Below, piece by piece: positions 1-7,487 of a stretch of DNA of 32,824 nt (position 1 is its first letter; every line of letters begins with the position of its first letter). Source of the stretch: a virus; the IMG/VR virus record IMGVR_UViG_3300036770_001646, positions 1 through 32,824 of that record, one strand, 5' to 3'. The position numbers were made by a program, and so were the translations under genes. The notes below the pieces were generated by a model. It worked only from the letters and a program-made list of their open reading frames with translations. It made no database searches and was not told the DNA's origin.

Positions 1-859
1 TACGGCTGGTTATGACAGGGATTCAATCTGTGGACAGTTGTATAACTATGGCAGGCAGATTATTTCTGGTCAGACTGTTGATGAGCGTTTTGGGTTTTGG
101 TGGTGGGAAGCACCTGATGGTTGCGCTGTTCATGACCGAGATGCTTGGGCGCAAGCGAACCCGAACTTGGCTGAAGGTTTGCTTGACATGGAAGACATGG
201 AAGTCAGCATGAACCAGACAGCTGAGGTGCCGTTTCGTAGATACAAACTCAATCAATGGGTCAGGCAGGAGGACTCACCTTGGCTTCCGGCTGGCGGTTG
301 GGAACAATGCCAATCAGAACTTCAGGTTGACCCAGCGTTGCCGATGTTCGTGGGGATTGACATGGCGTTGAAGCATGACTCGATTGCTGTGGTGTTGTGC
401 CAACCTCAAGGTCATCGTCTGGTGGTTCGTGCGAAGATTTGGATTCCTGATGGGGCGATGACTGACATCGCAGCTGTCGAGCAATATCTGCGTGGTTTGC
501 ATCGTGAGTTCAATGTCCGTGAGTTTGCTTATGACCCAGCGTTCTTTCAGCGTTCGGCTGAGGCTTTGGCTGATGATGGTTTGCCAATGGTCGAGTTCCC
601 GCAGTCTGCTCAACGCATGGTGCCTGCTATCGGAACACTCTATGAGTGCATTGTGAATCAGCAGTTGGCTCATGATGGCGATCCGATGTTCACCGATCAG
701 GTGTTGTCAGCTGTGCCACGTCAGACTGATGCTGGACTTCGGTTGTCTAAGGGCAAGTCGCGCCGCAAGATTGACGCTGCTATCGCGTTGGCTATGGCTG
801 TGGATCGTGCGACTCGACGTGAAGAGGTAGCACCTGTGCCTGGGTTCTTTGTAGTCTAG
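1..859 (+). CDS. terL: Large terminase, 5'-truncated copy (nuclease domain)
   Basis: This is the C-terminal 285 codons or so of the terminase that is complete at 31324-32739; the reading frame is open from base 2 and ends at a TAG at 857-859. It carries the second half of the ATPase domain and the whole RNase H-like nuclease domain, with the GIDMALKHDS acidic motif and the later DAAIALAMAVD motif. The truncation is only the window edge, not a biological break. Joined to the right-hand copy it gives one gene, so it should be counted once. Confidence 0.95.
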   Translation, partial: TAGYDRDSICGQLYNYGRQIISGQTVDERFGFWWWEAPDGCAVHDRDAWAQANPNLAEGLLDMEDMEVSMNQTAEVPFRRYKLNQWVRQEDSPWLPAGGWEQCQSELQVDPALPMFVGIDMALKHDSIAVVLCQPQGHRLVVRAKIWIPDGAMTDIAAVEQYLRGLHREFNVREFAYDPAFFQRSAEALADDGLPMVEFPQSAQRMVPAIGTLYECIVNQQLAHDGDPMFTDQVLSAVPRQTDAGLRLSKGKSRRKIDAAIALAMAVDRATRREEVAPVPGFFVV

Positions 860-944
860 AGTCATGCTTATTTTCCTGCTAGAAGTTTTCTCAATCCTGC
901 TCATCGCTTATGGACTATTCTTGATAGCAATTCCATTAGGGCTG
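1..944. repeat. Left copy of 944-bp exact terminal repeat
   Basis: Bases 1-944 match 31881-32824 at a constant offset of 31,880. The repeat begins and ends inside genes (large terminase, then a small membrane protein), which is an odd place for true fixed terminal repeats. It is better explained as assembler redundancy of a circular or concatemeric template, from either circularly permuted headful DNA or joined cohesive ends. Confidence 0.97.
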
Positions 945-1010
945 ATTTTTGTCGGCCTGTCAGTTCTATTGTTCACGGCTGCTTATGAGCGTGGTCGGAA
1001 AGGTAAGTGA
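864..1010 (+). CDS. Small hydrophobic membrane protein (48 aa)
   Basis: A 48-codon gene starts five bases after the terminase stop and ends in a TGA that overlaps the portal ATG (ATGA). Residues 3-40 are almost entirely hydrophobic (LIFLLEVFSILLIAYGLFLI then IPLGLIFVGLSVLLFTAA), enough for one long or two short membrane spans, followed by a basic tail ERGRKGK. Very small membrane proteins occur here in some actinophages, but no function is known to me. The start has no clear Shine-Dalgarno; a TAGTCT sits six bases upstream of the ATG. The tight fit between terL and portal supports it as real. A truncated second copy begins at 32744. Confidence 0.65.
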   Translation: MLIFLLEVFSILLIAYGLFLIAIPLGLIFVGLSVLLFTAAYERGRKGK

Positions 1011-2359
1011 TGTTGTCAAGACTGTTGGGTGATGGCAACGAAAGCCGAGCAATATCTACACAGTCTTTGTTCGCATTAGGTGACGGATTTAGTGTCACCA
1101 CAAATAGCGGAACTGTTATCACGGAAAAAGATTCGCTCAAGATTGAAGCGGTCTATGCGTGTGTGCGCATGATTTCGGATTCAATTTCTACGCTACCTGT
1201 TGACACGTTCCTTCGCCTTGATGGGACTCGTAGACCGTTCCGTCCTCGCCCACAATGGTTAGATATACCTGAGTCTGGTGTAACCCGCATCGAGCATTTC
1301 CAGCAGGTGTTAGTTTCGTTGATGTTGAACGGTAACTCGTTCACTCGTATCGTGCGCGACGATCAGGGGATTGCTGCGCTAGTTGTGTTGAACCCTCAGA
1401 GGGTCGAGTGCAGTCGTGACCGTGTAACTCGTCGTCCGATTTATGTGTATGAAAGTCGTGATGTGATTTCGGCTGAAGACATGATTCATATCACCGAGCT
1501 TCGTTTGCCTGGTGAAATGCGTGGCATTTCGCGCATTGATTTCATGAAGGAAAACTTGGGTCTTGCGAAAGCGTTGGAGGAGTTCGCTGCACGGTTCTTC
1601 GGTCAAGGCTCATCGGCTTCCGGCATCATCGAGTTCCCTGGCAACCTGACCCGTGAGCAGGCTAAAGATTTGGTGTCAGGGTTTGAAGAAGGCCATAAAG
1701 GTTTGCGTCGCTCGCATCGTCCAGGTGTGTTGTTCGGTGGAGCAAAGTTCACGAAGACAACCGTTGACAATGATTCGGCACAGTTCCTAGAGTCACGTCG
1801 TTTCGCTGTAGAAGAGATTGCCCGCATCTTCCGTGTGCCTCCGAGCATGCTTGGGGTAACTACGCCTGGTGCGATGTCGTATGCCTCCGTTGAACAGAAC
1901 GGCATCCAATATGTCACCCATACGCTCAGGCCTTACATCGAAAAGATTGAGGAAGGGTATTCCCGTTTGCTTGAGGGTCGTGCCTTCATGAAGTTCAATG
2001 TGGATGGATTGTTGCGCGGTGACCAAGCGTCACGGTACACATCGTTCTCAACAGGTCTCCAGTCAGGCTTCTTGTCAATCAACGACATTCATCGCCTAGA
2101 GGACATGCCTCCTGTGGATGGTGGAGATTCGTACCGTGTGCCTTTGGCGAACGTGGACATCAATGCTGCGAACTTGGCTGAACTAGACCGAAAGAGTCTT
2201 ATTGCACAGCGTCTAATTCTCGCTGGCTTTAATCCTGCTGATGTTTTGAAGTCGCTCAATCTTCCTGCGATTGCTCACACAGGTCTCCCATCAACTCAGT
2301 TACAACCGATTTCTACTGTTGATCCTGAAGACCCACAGTCAGCCTATGAGGTTGACTGA
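1010..2359 (+). CDS. Portal protein, HK97 family
   Basis: The product (449 aa) forms the dodecameric ring at the capsid vertex through which DNA enters and leaves. The N-terminal stretch LKIEAVYACVRMISDSISTL is typical of HK97-type portals, and the central region has the family's long alpha/beta body (EEFAARFFGQGSSASGI, FRVPPSMLGV). Length is normal for the family. The ATG at 1010 overlaps the upstream stop; a GTG one codon earlier (1007) is also possible. The TGA overlaps the next ATG at 2359, so the gene is translationally coupled on both sides. Position between terminase and prohead protease agrees with the call. Confidence 0.93.
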   Translation: MLSRLLGDGNESRAISTQSLFALGDGFSVTTNSGTVITEKDSLKIEAVYACVRMISDSISTLPVDTFLRLDGTRRPFRPRPQWLDIPESGVTRIEHFQQVLVSLMLNGNSFTRIVRDDQGIAALVVLNPQRVECSRDRVTRRPIYVYESRDVISAEDMIHITELRLPGEMRGISRIDFMKENLGLAKALEEFAARFFGQGSSASGIIEFPGNLTREQAKDLVSGFEEGHKGLRRSHRPGVLFGGAKFTKTTVDNDSAQFLESRRFAVEEIARIFRVPPSMLGVTTPGAMSYASVEQNGIQYVTHTLRPYIEKIEEGYSRLLEGRAFMKFNVDGLLRGDQASRYTSFSTGLQSGFLSINDIHRLEDMPPVDGGDSYRVPLANVDINAANLAELDRKSLIAQRLILAGFNPADVLKSLNLPAIAHTGLPSTQLQPISTVDPEDPQSAYEVD

Positions 2360-2628
2360 TGGCGTTTGATGTTCAAGCATTTTCATTGGGAACGGCTGCT
2401 TCGCTGATTGCTCATGCGACGTTTAACCCGATGAGGGTTTTGGTTCACAATCACGATCACGCAAACAATCATGATATTTATATTGGTGGTTCTGCTGTAA
2501 GTGTTTCGACTGGTTTACATATTAACGAGACTGAAACTTTTGAAATAATTATTGCTGCTGGCGATATGTTGTGGGCTTGTGCAAATACCTCTGATGTTCA
2601 ATGCCGTGTATTTAGGGCGGTTGTGTAA
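2359..2628 (+). CDS. Small virion protein, possible capsid decoration/fibre-base protein
   Basis: An 89-aa protein coupled by ATGA overlaps to portal upstream and prohead protease downstream. The C-terminal two thirds (VLVHNHD..IYIGGSAVSVSTGLHINETETFEIIIAAGDMLWA...) has the alternating beta pattern of small jelly-roll-like or head-fibre-type structural proteins found in many phage head operons. No catalytic motif is visible. The gene is more AT-rich in its second half than its neighbours. The virion role is inferred from operon position and pattern only; it could also be an assembly factor. Confidence 0.6.
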   Translation: MAFDVQAFSLGTAASLIAHATFNPMRVLVHNHDHANNHDIYIGGSAVSVSTGLHINETETFEIIIAAGDMLWACANTSDVQCRVFRAVV

Positions 2629-4133
2629 TGCCATATTTTATTTCCGAATCAAACCCTGATTGCGCTGGTTGGGCTGTGGAGAAGGAAGATGGCGAAGTGA
2701 TTGGATGTCATCAAACGAAGCAGGATGCGATTGACCAGATGGTCGCTGTATCGATTGCTGAGGAGATGGAACCTGGTGGTGAGCGGGCGTTGCCGGACAA
2801 CTATCGTCCGGCATTATCTGAGGATGTGCCTGAAGGCCGTGCGTGTGGGAACTGTGTGTTTTACGATGAGTCACGCCAGAACGATGATGGGACTAAAGCG
2901 TGGTGCGAGAAGTGGGATGACTTCGTTGATGGTGCGTTCTATTGCAACGCCTGGCAGTCCACCGATGTTGAGGTTGAAGATGAACAGGAAATCGGTGTCG
3001 ATATTCGTGAGGTCAATCTTGACTTGCCCGAGTACATCAAATCGGCTGCGCGTAAAGGCTTGGACTATTACGGGAAGAAGTTGGCGGGTGCGGGAATCGT
3101 TGCCTCGACTGTTCGTGAGGCTCGTGAGATGGCTGCTGGTCGGATCACAGAAGACAAAGTAATTCGCGCTAACGCTTGGGCTGCACGACACATGGTTGAC
3201 TTGGATGCTGCAAAGAACTCGAACGCTGATGATGAGGAGTTCCCTGGTGCTGGTGCTGTGGCCTTCTATCTTTGGGGGATTAACCCGTTGAATCCTGAAC
3301 CTGCGATGAATTGGTTCGCTGAGAAGGTTGAACAAATCAGAGATGAGCAGGAAGACGATGATGAGTCATCGGATCGGGTGTTCTCATTTAATCGCACCGA
3401 TGAACCTGAGTTTGGTAATGTTTCAGGTATGGCTGAACAAGTTGAGACACGTCGCATCACATTCAATGACTTTGAACTTCGTGCAGCCCCACAAGGAAAC
3501 GGCATGACCTTTAGCGGTTATGCAGCAGTATTCAACTCTGACTCTGAGCCACTACCGTTCATCGAGCGCATTATGCCTGGCGCGTTCGCTAAGTCTTTGA
3601 AGTCCCGAAACAATATCCGCATGTACATGAACCATGACTCGTCAATGCTGTTGGCTACCACTAGGGCTAAGACGATGCGTTTGGTTGAGGATTCTAAAGG
3701 TTTGTTTGTTGAGGCCGATTTGCCTGACACAACCGTTGGACGTGACCTGTCGGTTTTGATGCAACGCAAAGACGTTGACTCGATGTCGTTCGGTTTCACA
3801 GTTCCTCAAGGTGGTGACCGTTGGTCTGATGACGGTATGACCCGTGAGTTGCGTCAAATCAAACTCTATGAAGTTTCGGTGGTTACTGGTTTCCCAGCGT
3901 ATGCAGCGACATCGGCTTCGGTTCGTTCGTTTGATGCGCTTGCTACTCGCACCGGTATCGATGCCGATCAGCTTGCGGTTGCGATAACAGCATTGGAATC
4001 AGGTCAAACCTTGGCACCTGACCATGCTGCGTTGTTGCGTGAAACAGTTGCGAAACTAGAACCAACACCACAGTCCGCTCCTGCGAGCGTTGGTGTGTTG
4101 GCGAAGCATCTTGAATTGCTGAAGAACTTCTAG
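2628..4133 (+). CDS. Prohead protease (HK97/U35 type) with long extra N-terminal region
   Basis: The C-terminal half, from about residue 275 (ETRRITFNDFELRAAPQGNG) to 430, is a clear HK97-type prohead serine protease: His336 in MNHD and Ser387 in DSMSFGF are the likely catalytic residues, followed by LYEVSVVTGFPAY. It matures the capsid by cleaving the major capsid N-terminus. At 501 aa it is over twice the usual protease length. The extra N-terminus holds a Cys-rich block (CGNCVFYD, WCEKW, FYCNAW, residues 70-110) and a helical domain (residues 130-235: PEYIKSAARKGLDYY to GAVAFYLWGINP) that occurs in other phage proteins. The last 60 residues are helical and may act as scaffold. The capsid protein follows and no separate scaffold gene is present. 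Confidence 0.9.
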   Translation: MPYFISESNPDCAGWAVEKEDGEVIGCHQTKQDAIDQMVAVSIAEEMEPGGERALPDNYRPALSEDVPEGRACGNCVFYDESRQNDDGTKAWCEKWDDFVDGAFYCNAWQSTDVEVEDEQEIGVDIREVNLDLPEYIKSAARKGLDYYGKKLAGAGIVASTVREAREMAAGRITEDKVIRANAWAARHMVDLDAAKNSNADDEEFPGAGAVAFYLWGINPLNPEPAMNWFAEKVEQIRDEQEDDDESSDRVFSFNRTDEPEFGNVSGMAEQVETRRITFNDFELRAAPQGNGMTFSGYAAVFNSDSEPLPFIERIMPGAFAKSLKSRNNIRMYMNHDSSMLLATTRAKTMRLVEDSKGLFVEADLPDTTVGRDLSVLMQRKDVDSMSFGFTVPQGGDRWSDDGMTRELRQIKLYEVSVVTGFPAYAATSASVRSFDALATRTGIDADQLAVAITALESGQTLAPDHAALLRETVAKLEPTPQSAPASVGVLAKHLELLKNF

Positions 4134-4267
4134 TAATCTTTTCGTTACTGCGTCGAATGCGAGGAGCCTCCTTCGATGTTGCTGTGTACGGAGCCGTACC
4201 AGATTTGAGTTAAATCTCCTGCGTATCCAAACATCAACATCATCCCTACGGGGAGAAGGAAAACATC
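4134..4267 (+). promoter_or_regulatory. Leader of the major capsid gene with two hairpins and strong SD
   Basis: This 134-base gap is among the longest non-coding stretches in the genome. It contains a palindrome GTACGGAGCCGTAC at 4186-4199, then a perfect 6-bp hairpin AGATTT/AAATCT with a five-base loop at 4201-4217, and a strong ribosome-binding site GGGGAGAAGGA at 4250-4260, seven bases before the capsid ATG. It may stabilise or regulate the capsid message. I saw no convincing -35/-10 pair and no T-run that would make either hairpin a terminator. Confidence 0.5.
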
Positions 4268-5446
4268 ATGAAAGAATATATTGACCGTCAGGTTGAGATT
4301 CGCAATCGTGCATGGAATGAAGCCAAGTCAATCTTGGATGCAGCCACCGCAGAGAAGCGTGACCTCACAGCAGAAGAAACCCAAACCTACGAGCGCATCT
4401 CGAAGGAATTGGACGAGCGTGCGCAGACCATCGCGAAACTTCGTGAAGACGAAGCTCGCGAATTGCGCATGGACTCAGCAACCCGTGAAATTGCCGATCA
4501 GGTTCGTCCTATTGCGGGCGCACCAGTAAGCGACGATGTAGCGCAACTGCGTTCATTGTTCACAGGTGAAAAGCGTAACCACACGTTTGAAAAGCGTGAC
4601 ATCTTGAAGTCAAGCACCGGTTCGCCTGTGCCAACTTCGTTCTACGATCAGGTCATCATGCGCGCGCGTTTGATCGCACCTGTATTGCAGACTTCAACTG
4701 TGTTGAACACCGCAGGTGGAGAGAACCTCCAAATCCCATCGTTGTCAACCTACTCGGTTGGAACTGTTACTGGCGAAGGTTCAGCAATCGGTGAATCCGA
4801 TCCAGTATTCAACTCGTTCATCACTTTGAGCGCGTACAAGTACAGCTTCCTCACCCAAGTATCAACTGAACTGCTTGAAGACTCAGGCGTGGACATGCTG
4901 TCATTCTTGGCTGACCAGGTTGGTAACGCACTCGGTTACGCTGTTGGTTCAGCGTTGACTGTTGGTTCGGGAACTGACACAGCAAACGGAATCGTCACGG
5001 CATCGTCCGTTGGTGGTACCGCAGGCACCGCAACAGCGTTCACCGCAGACAACCTCATCGACCTCCTCTACTCCTTGGATGGTGCAGCTCGCAACCTTCC
5101 AGGTGTTGGTTGGATGATGAACGGAAAGTCCGTTGGTCAGGTTCGCAAGTTGAAGGACACCGCCGGAAATTATGTTTTCCAGCCTGCCCTCTCAATGGAC
5201 AGCCCAGACATGTTGCTTGGTAAGCCAATCTACGAGAACCCTTCAATGGTTGACGTAGCAACGGGAACCAAGTCTGTCATCGTTGGTCACCTACCTTCGT
5301 ACTTCGTGCGCACGGTTGGTGGACTTCGTTTGGATCGTTCAGATGACTTCGCCTTCAATCAAGGCCTCGTCACCTTCCGCGCAACATTCCGCGCTGACGG
5401 CGATCTGCCACAGACATCACACATCAAGCACCTCCTCCAGCCATAA
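4268..5446 (+). CDS. Major capsid protein, HK97 fold
   Basis: A 392-aa protein with the two-part layout of HK97-type capsid proteins. Residues 1-75 are a highly charged, helical delta/scaffold region (EIRNRAWNEAKSILDAATAE...ELDERAQTIAKL), presumably removed by the preceding protease. The rest is the shell domain, with typical segments SFYDQVIMRARLIAPVLQTS, GEGSAIGESDPVF and YKYSFLTQVSTELLEDSG, and the C-terminal P-domain strand FRADGDLP. A strong Shine-Dalgarno and a following terminator suggest high expression. Family and position make this call secure; the exact cleavage site cannot be read from sequence. Confidence 0.95.
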   Translation: MKEYIDRQVEIRNRAWNEAKSILDAATAEKRDLTAEETQTYERISKELDERAQTIAKLREDEARELRMDSATREIADQVRPIAGAPVSDDVAQLRSLFTGEKRNHTFEKRDILKSSTGSPVPTSFYDQVIMRARLIAPVLQTSTVLNTAGGENLQIPSLSTYSVGTVTGEGSAIGESDPVFNSFITLSAYKYSFLTQVSTELLEDSGVDMLSFLADQVGNALGYAVGSALTVGSGTDTANGIVTASSVGGTAGTATAFTADNLIDLLYSLDGAARNLPGVGWMMNGKSVGQVRKLKDTAGNYVFQPALSMDSPDMLLGKPIYENPSMVDVATGTKSVIVGHLPSYFVRTVGGLRLDRSDDFAFNQGLVTFRATFRADGDLPQTSHIKHLLQP

Positions 5447-5464
5447 TTGGTTTGAGGTAGTGCA

Positions 5465-5482
5465 ACCGATAGCAATATCGGT
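5465..5482 (+). other. GNRA-capped hairpin after capsid gene
   Basis: ACCGATA and TATCGGT form a perfect 7-bp stem closed by GCAA, a GNRA-type tetraloop in RNA. It lies 18 bases after the capsid stop and just upstream of the terminator. It could protect the 3' end of the capsid mRNA or act as a processing or protein-binding site; this is inference from structure only. Confidence 0.55.
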
Positions 5483-5490
5483 GTAAGTTT

Positions 5491-5536
5491 GAGGGTAGGT
5501 CGAACACGCAGGGCGACCTACCCTCATTCTGTTTTT
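5491..5536 (+). terminator. Intrinsic terminator after major capsid gene
   Basis: GAGGGTAGGTCG (5491-5502) pairs perfectly with CGACCTACCCTC (5514-5525), a 12-bp GC-rich stem with an 11-base loop, followed by a T-rich run ATTCTGTTTTT. This is the best-looking intrinsic terminator in the window. It separates the head operon from the glycosyltransferase cassette, so the latter probably depends on read-through or its own promoter. Confidence 0.88.
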
Positions 5537-5562
5537 ATACCCTGCGACCTGCGAAGGAGAGA

Positions 5563-6864
5563 ATGGTGGGAAAGAATGCTCGTAATCGTAAAGAACACTC
5601 CAATCGAGTTACCAGACTTGGAAGCAGAGATATTACTCCGCAGGGGAATAGCGCATTTGCCAGAGCAAGCAGACCTTCCTCTCCCGAATCGTTACGAATC
5701 CTCTGGTACTCGAACGCCCCGTTCGCCCCAACAGGGTACGGAACCCAAACAGCGCAAGTCGTCCAAAGGCTCATCAAAGAAAAACACGAAGTAGCCATCC
5801 ATGCCATGTATGGCATCGAGGGTATGGCTTCGATGTGGAATGGGATAAAGCTTTATCCGAGAGGTATGTCACCTTATTCGGATGATGTGCTTGTTGCGCA
5901 TTGGATGGATTGGGCGAATGGTAATCGTGATATTTCTGCGATGTTGATGACGTTGTTTGATGTGTGGGTGTTGAAGTCACCTTCGTTGGATCAGGTTCCG
6001 AATATCGCTTCGTGGGTTCCGATTGATCATGCGCCTTGCCCGCCAGAGGTTGTGTCGTGGTGTAAGCGTCCGAATGTGAAACCGATTGCGATGTCTAAGT
6101 TTGGTTTGGACATGTTGCAGAATGCGGGTGTTGATGCGATGTATGCGCCTCATGCGTTTGAGGATGTGTTTGTTCCTACACATAAGTTGAACAATGGTCG
6201 TGGTGAGTTCACCGGCAGACAGCTGATGGAGGTGGATGAGGACAGGTTCGTTGTCATGATGAATGCTGCGAACAAAGGTCAGAACCCTTCACGCAAATCT
6301 TTTGGTGAGAACATTCTGGCGTTCGCTATCTTCGCTCAAGACCGTCCTGATGCTTTGCTGTATCTGCACACGGAGCGTGATGGTGCGATGGGTGGTATCA
6401 ATCTTGTGCATCTACTGGAGGCGTGTGGTGTTAAGAAGGAGCAATACAAGATTGTTGACCCTTACGCCTATCGGACTGGTTTCCCCCAGCAAGCGTTAGC
6501 AGCGCTGTACACCGCTTCGGATGTGCTGTTGGCTTGCTCAATGGGTGAGGGTTTCGGTATCCCTGTTATCGAGGCTCAGGCCTGTGGTACACGGGTCATC
6601 GTTTCCGACTACACCGCTCAGCCTGAGTTAGTTGGCGTTGGGTCAGCTGTGGCAATTCAACCGTTCTGGGATAGCCATCAGAAGTCTTGGTTCTGCACTC
6701 CACAGGTGCCATCCATCGTAGAGGCTCTGATTGAGGCCTACGAAGCCCCTAGAGGCGTGTCAGACGAGGCTGTGGCCTTTGCTAGCCAATACAGGGCTGA
6801 CAGCGTGTATGAGGCTTACTGGAAGCCAATCATGAAGCATTTGTCTGAGTGGTGTAGAGCATGA
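5563..6864 (+). CDS. Glycosyltransferase, GT-B fold (family 4-like)
   Basis: The product (433 aa) should transfer a sugar from a nucleotide-sugar donor to an acceptor that cannot be read from sequence. The conserved part begins near residue 44 with RILWYSNAPFAPTGYGTQ, a usual start for this phage family. The donor-binding C-domain has Glu329-Gly-Phe-Gly...Glu337 (EGFGIPVIEAQACG), the E-x7-E motif of GT4 enzymes. The first 43 residues look unlike the family and coincide with another gene in a different frame. ATG 5563 and GTG 5566 are the only canonical starts upstream of the domain, and a GGAG lies only three bases before the ATG. It is followed by three coupled genes and lies directly after the capsid gene, so virion proteins are plausible acceptors. 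Composition shifts from A/C-rich to G/T-rich near base 5815. Confidence 0.85.
   Translation: MVGKNARNRKEHSNRVTRLGSRDITPQGNSAFARASRPSSPESLRILWYSNAPFAPTGYGTQTAQVVQRLIKEKHEVAIHAMYGIEGMASMWNGIKLYPRGMSPYSDDVLVAHWMDWANGNRDISAMLMTLFDVWVLKSPSLDQVPNIASWVPIDHAPCPPEVVSWCKRPNVKPIAMSKFGLDMLQNAGVDAMYAPHAFEDVFVPTHKLNNGRGEFTGRQLMEVDEDRFVVMMNAANKGQNPSRKSFGENILAFAIFAQDRPDALLYLHTERDGAMGGINLVHLLEACGVKKEQYKIVDPYAYRTGFPQQALAALYTASDVLLACSMGEGFGIPVIEAQACGTRVIVSDYTAQPELVGVGSAVAIQPFWDSHQKSWFCTPQVPSIVEALIEAYEAPRGVSDEAVAFASQYRADSVYEAYWKPIMKHLSEWCRA
5576..5794 (+). CDS. Small protein out of frame inside glycosyltransferase 5' end (72 aa)
   Basis: The first 30 residues, MLVIVKNTPIELPDLEAEIL then LRRGIAHLPE, look like a natural small phage protein of the kind often encoded right after the capsid gene (a beta-hairpin followed by a helix ending in a Gly-Ile/Leu-Ala turn). 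The tail is basic and low-complexity (K/S/T/Q-rich). It starts 13 bases after the glycosyltransferase ATG in a different frame and lies wholly within that gene. GGTGGG lies five bases before its ATG. Two genes competing for the same bases make one or both start assignments uncertain; function unknown. Confidence 0.5.
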   Translation: MLVIVKNTPIELPDLEAEILLRRGIAHLPEQADLPLPNRYESSGTRTPRSPQQGTEPKQRKSSKGSSKKNTK

Positions 6865-7487
6865 ATAGTGGCATATACCGCATTGACCTAGGCAACGGCT
6901 GGTTCTACATCGGATCTGCCGTTAATCTTTCAAGACGCGAGGCGGTACATCGCAGCACATTAAATCACGGCAAGCACAGCAACATAAAAGTGCAAAGGTG
7001 TTGGAATAAATATCGTGTTTTTGTTTTCAATGTTTTAGAGATATGTGAAAAATCTGAGCTTATATCTCGTGAACAGTTTTATTTAGATAAATATTTTAAT
7101 AACAAAAAAAATACAAATATTGCTCCTACAGCTGGTTCAACATTGGGTCGTATTTTTTCTGATGAAACAAAAGCAAAAATGTCAAAAGTCCAAAAAGGTA
7201 AAAAGGGCTATGTTCGTTCGGCAGAGACTTTAAAGAAATTATCTCTTTCTCAAAAAGGAAGAATTATTTCTGCAGAGCATCGAGCAAAATTATCTAATGC
7301 CAACAAAGGCAAAACCCTGTCAATTGAAACACGACAAAAAATATCTGCTGCTGGTAAAGGCAGAGTATTTTCAGATGAACATCGTGCAAAAATATCGGCT
7401 GCTCATAAAGGAAAAGTTCATTCTGTTGAGCATCATAAAAAAGTAACCGCTACTAAAAAATTACGTCGTGAACAGTCTGGTCAATAA
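6861..7487 (+). CDS. GIY-YIG homing endonuclease with NUMOD3 repeats
   Basis: A 208-aa nuclease. GIY at residues 4-6 and YIG at 16-18 define the catalytic module, continuing with the RREAVHR region and the REQFYLDKYF helix. The rest is an array of about five NUMOD3 DNA-binding repeats of the form FSDETKAKMSKVQKGK / SAEHRAKLSNANKGK / FSDEHRAKISAAHKGK. Such enzymes cut unoccupied alleles so that their own gene is copied in. The gene is much more AT- and Lys-rich than its neighbours, which fits recent arrival. It sits between two glycosyltransferase genes, coupled by ATGA and TAATG overlaps without disrupting either, so it is free-standing rather than intron-borne. Confidence 0.93.
   Translation: MNSGIYRIDLGNGWFYIGSAVNLSRREAVHRSTLNHGKHSNIKVQRCWNKYRVFVFNVLEICEKSELISREQFYLDKYFNNKKNTNIAPTAGSTLGRIFSDETKAKMSKVQKGKKGYVRSAETLKKLSLSQKGRIISAEHRAKLSNANKGKTLSIETRQKISAAGKGRVFSDEHRAKISAAHKGKVHSVEHHKKVTATKKLRREQSGQ

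Noticed and set aside
2871-3335. Minus-strand frame of 154 codons inside the protease gene
   Set aside because: Antisense to the conserved N-terminal domain, with no supporting signal.
5700-5794. A -1 slippery heptamer joining the small nested gene to the glycosyltransferase
   Set aside because: I looked for X-XXY-YYZ in the nested gene's frame; the AAGAAAAAC stretch near its end does not fit the phase, so no site is claimed.
6861-7487. Group I intron or intein in the glycosyltransferase genes
   Set aside because: The GIY-YIG gene is between two complete genes with coupled start and stop codons, so nothing is interrupted.
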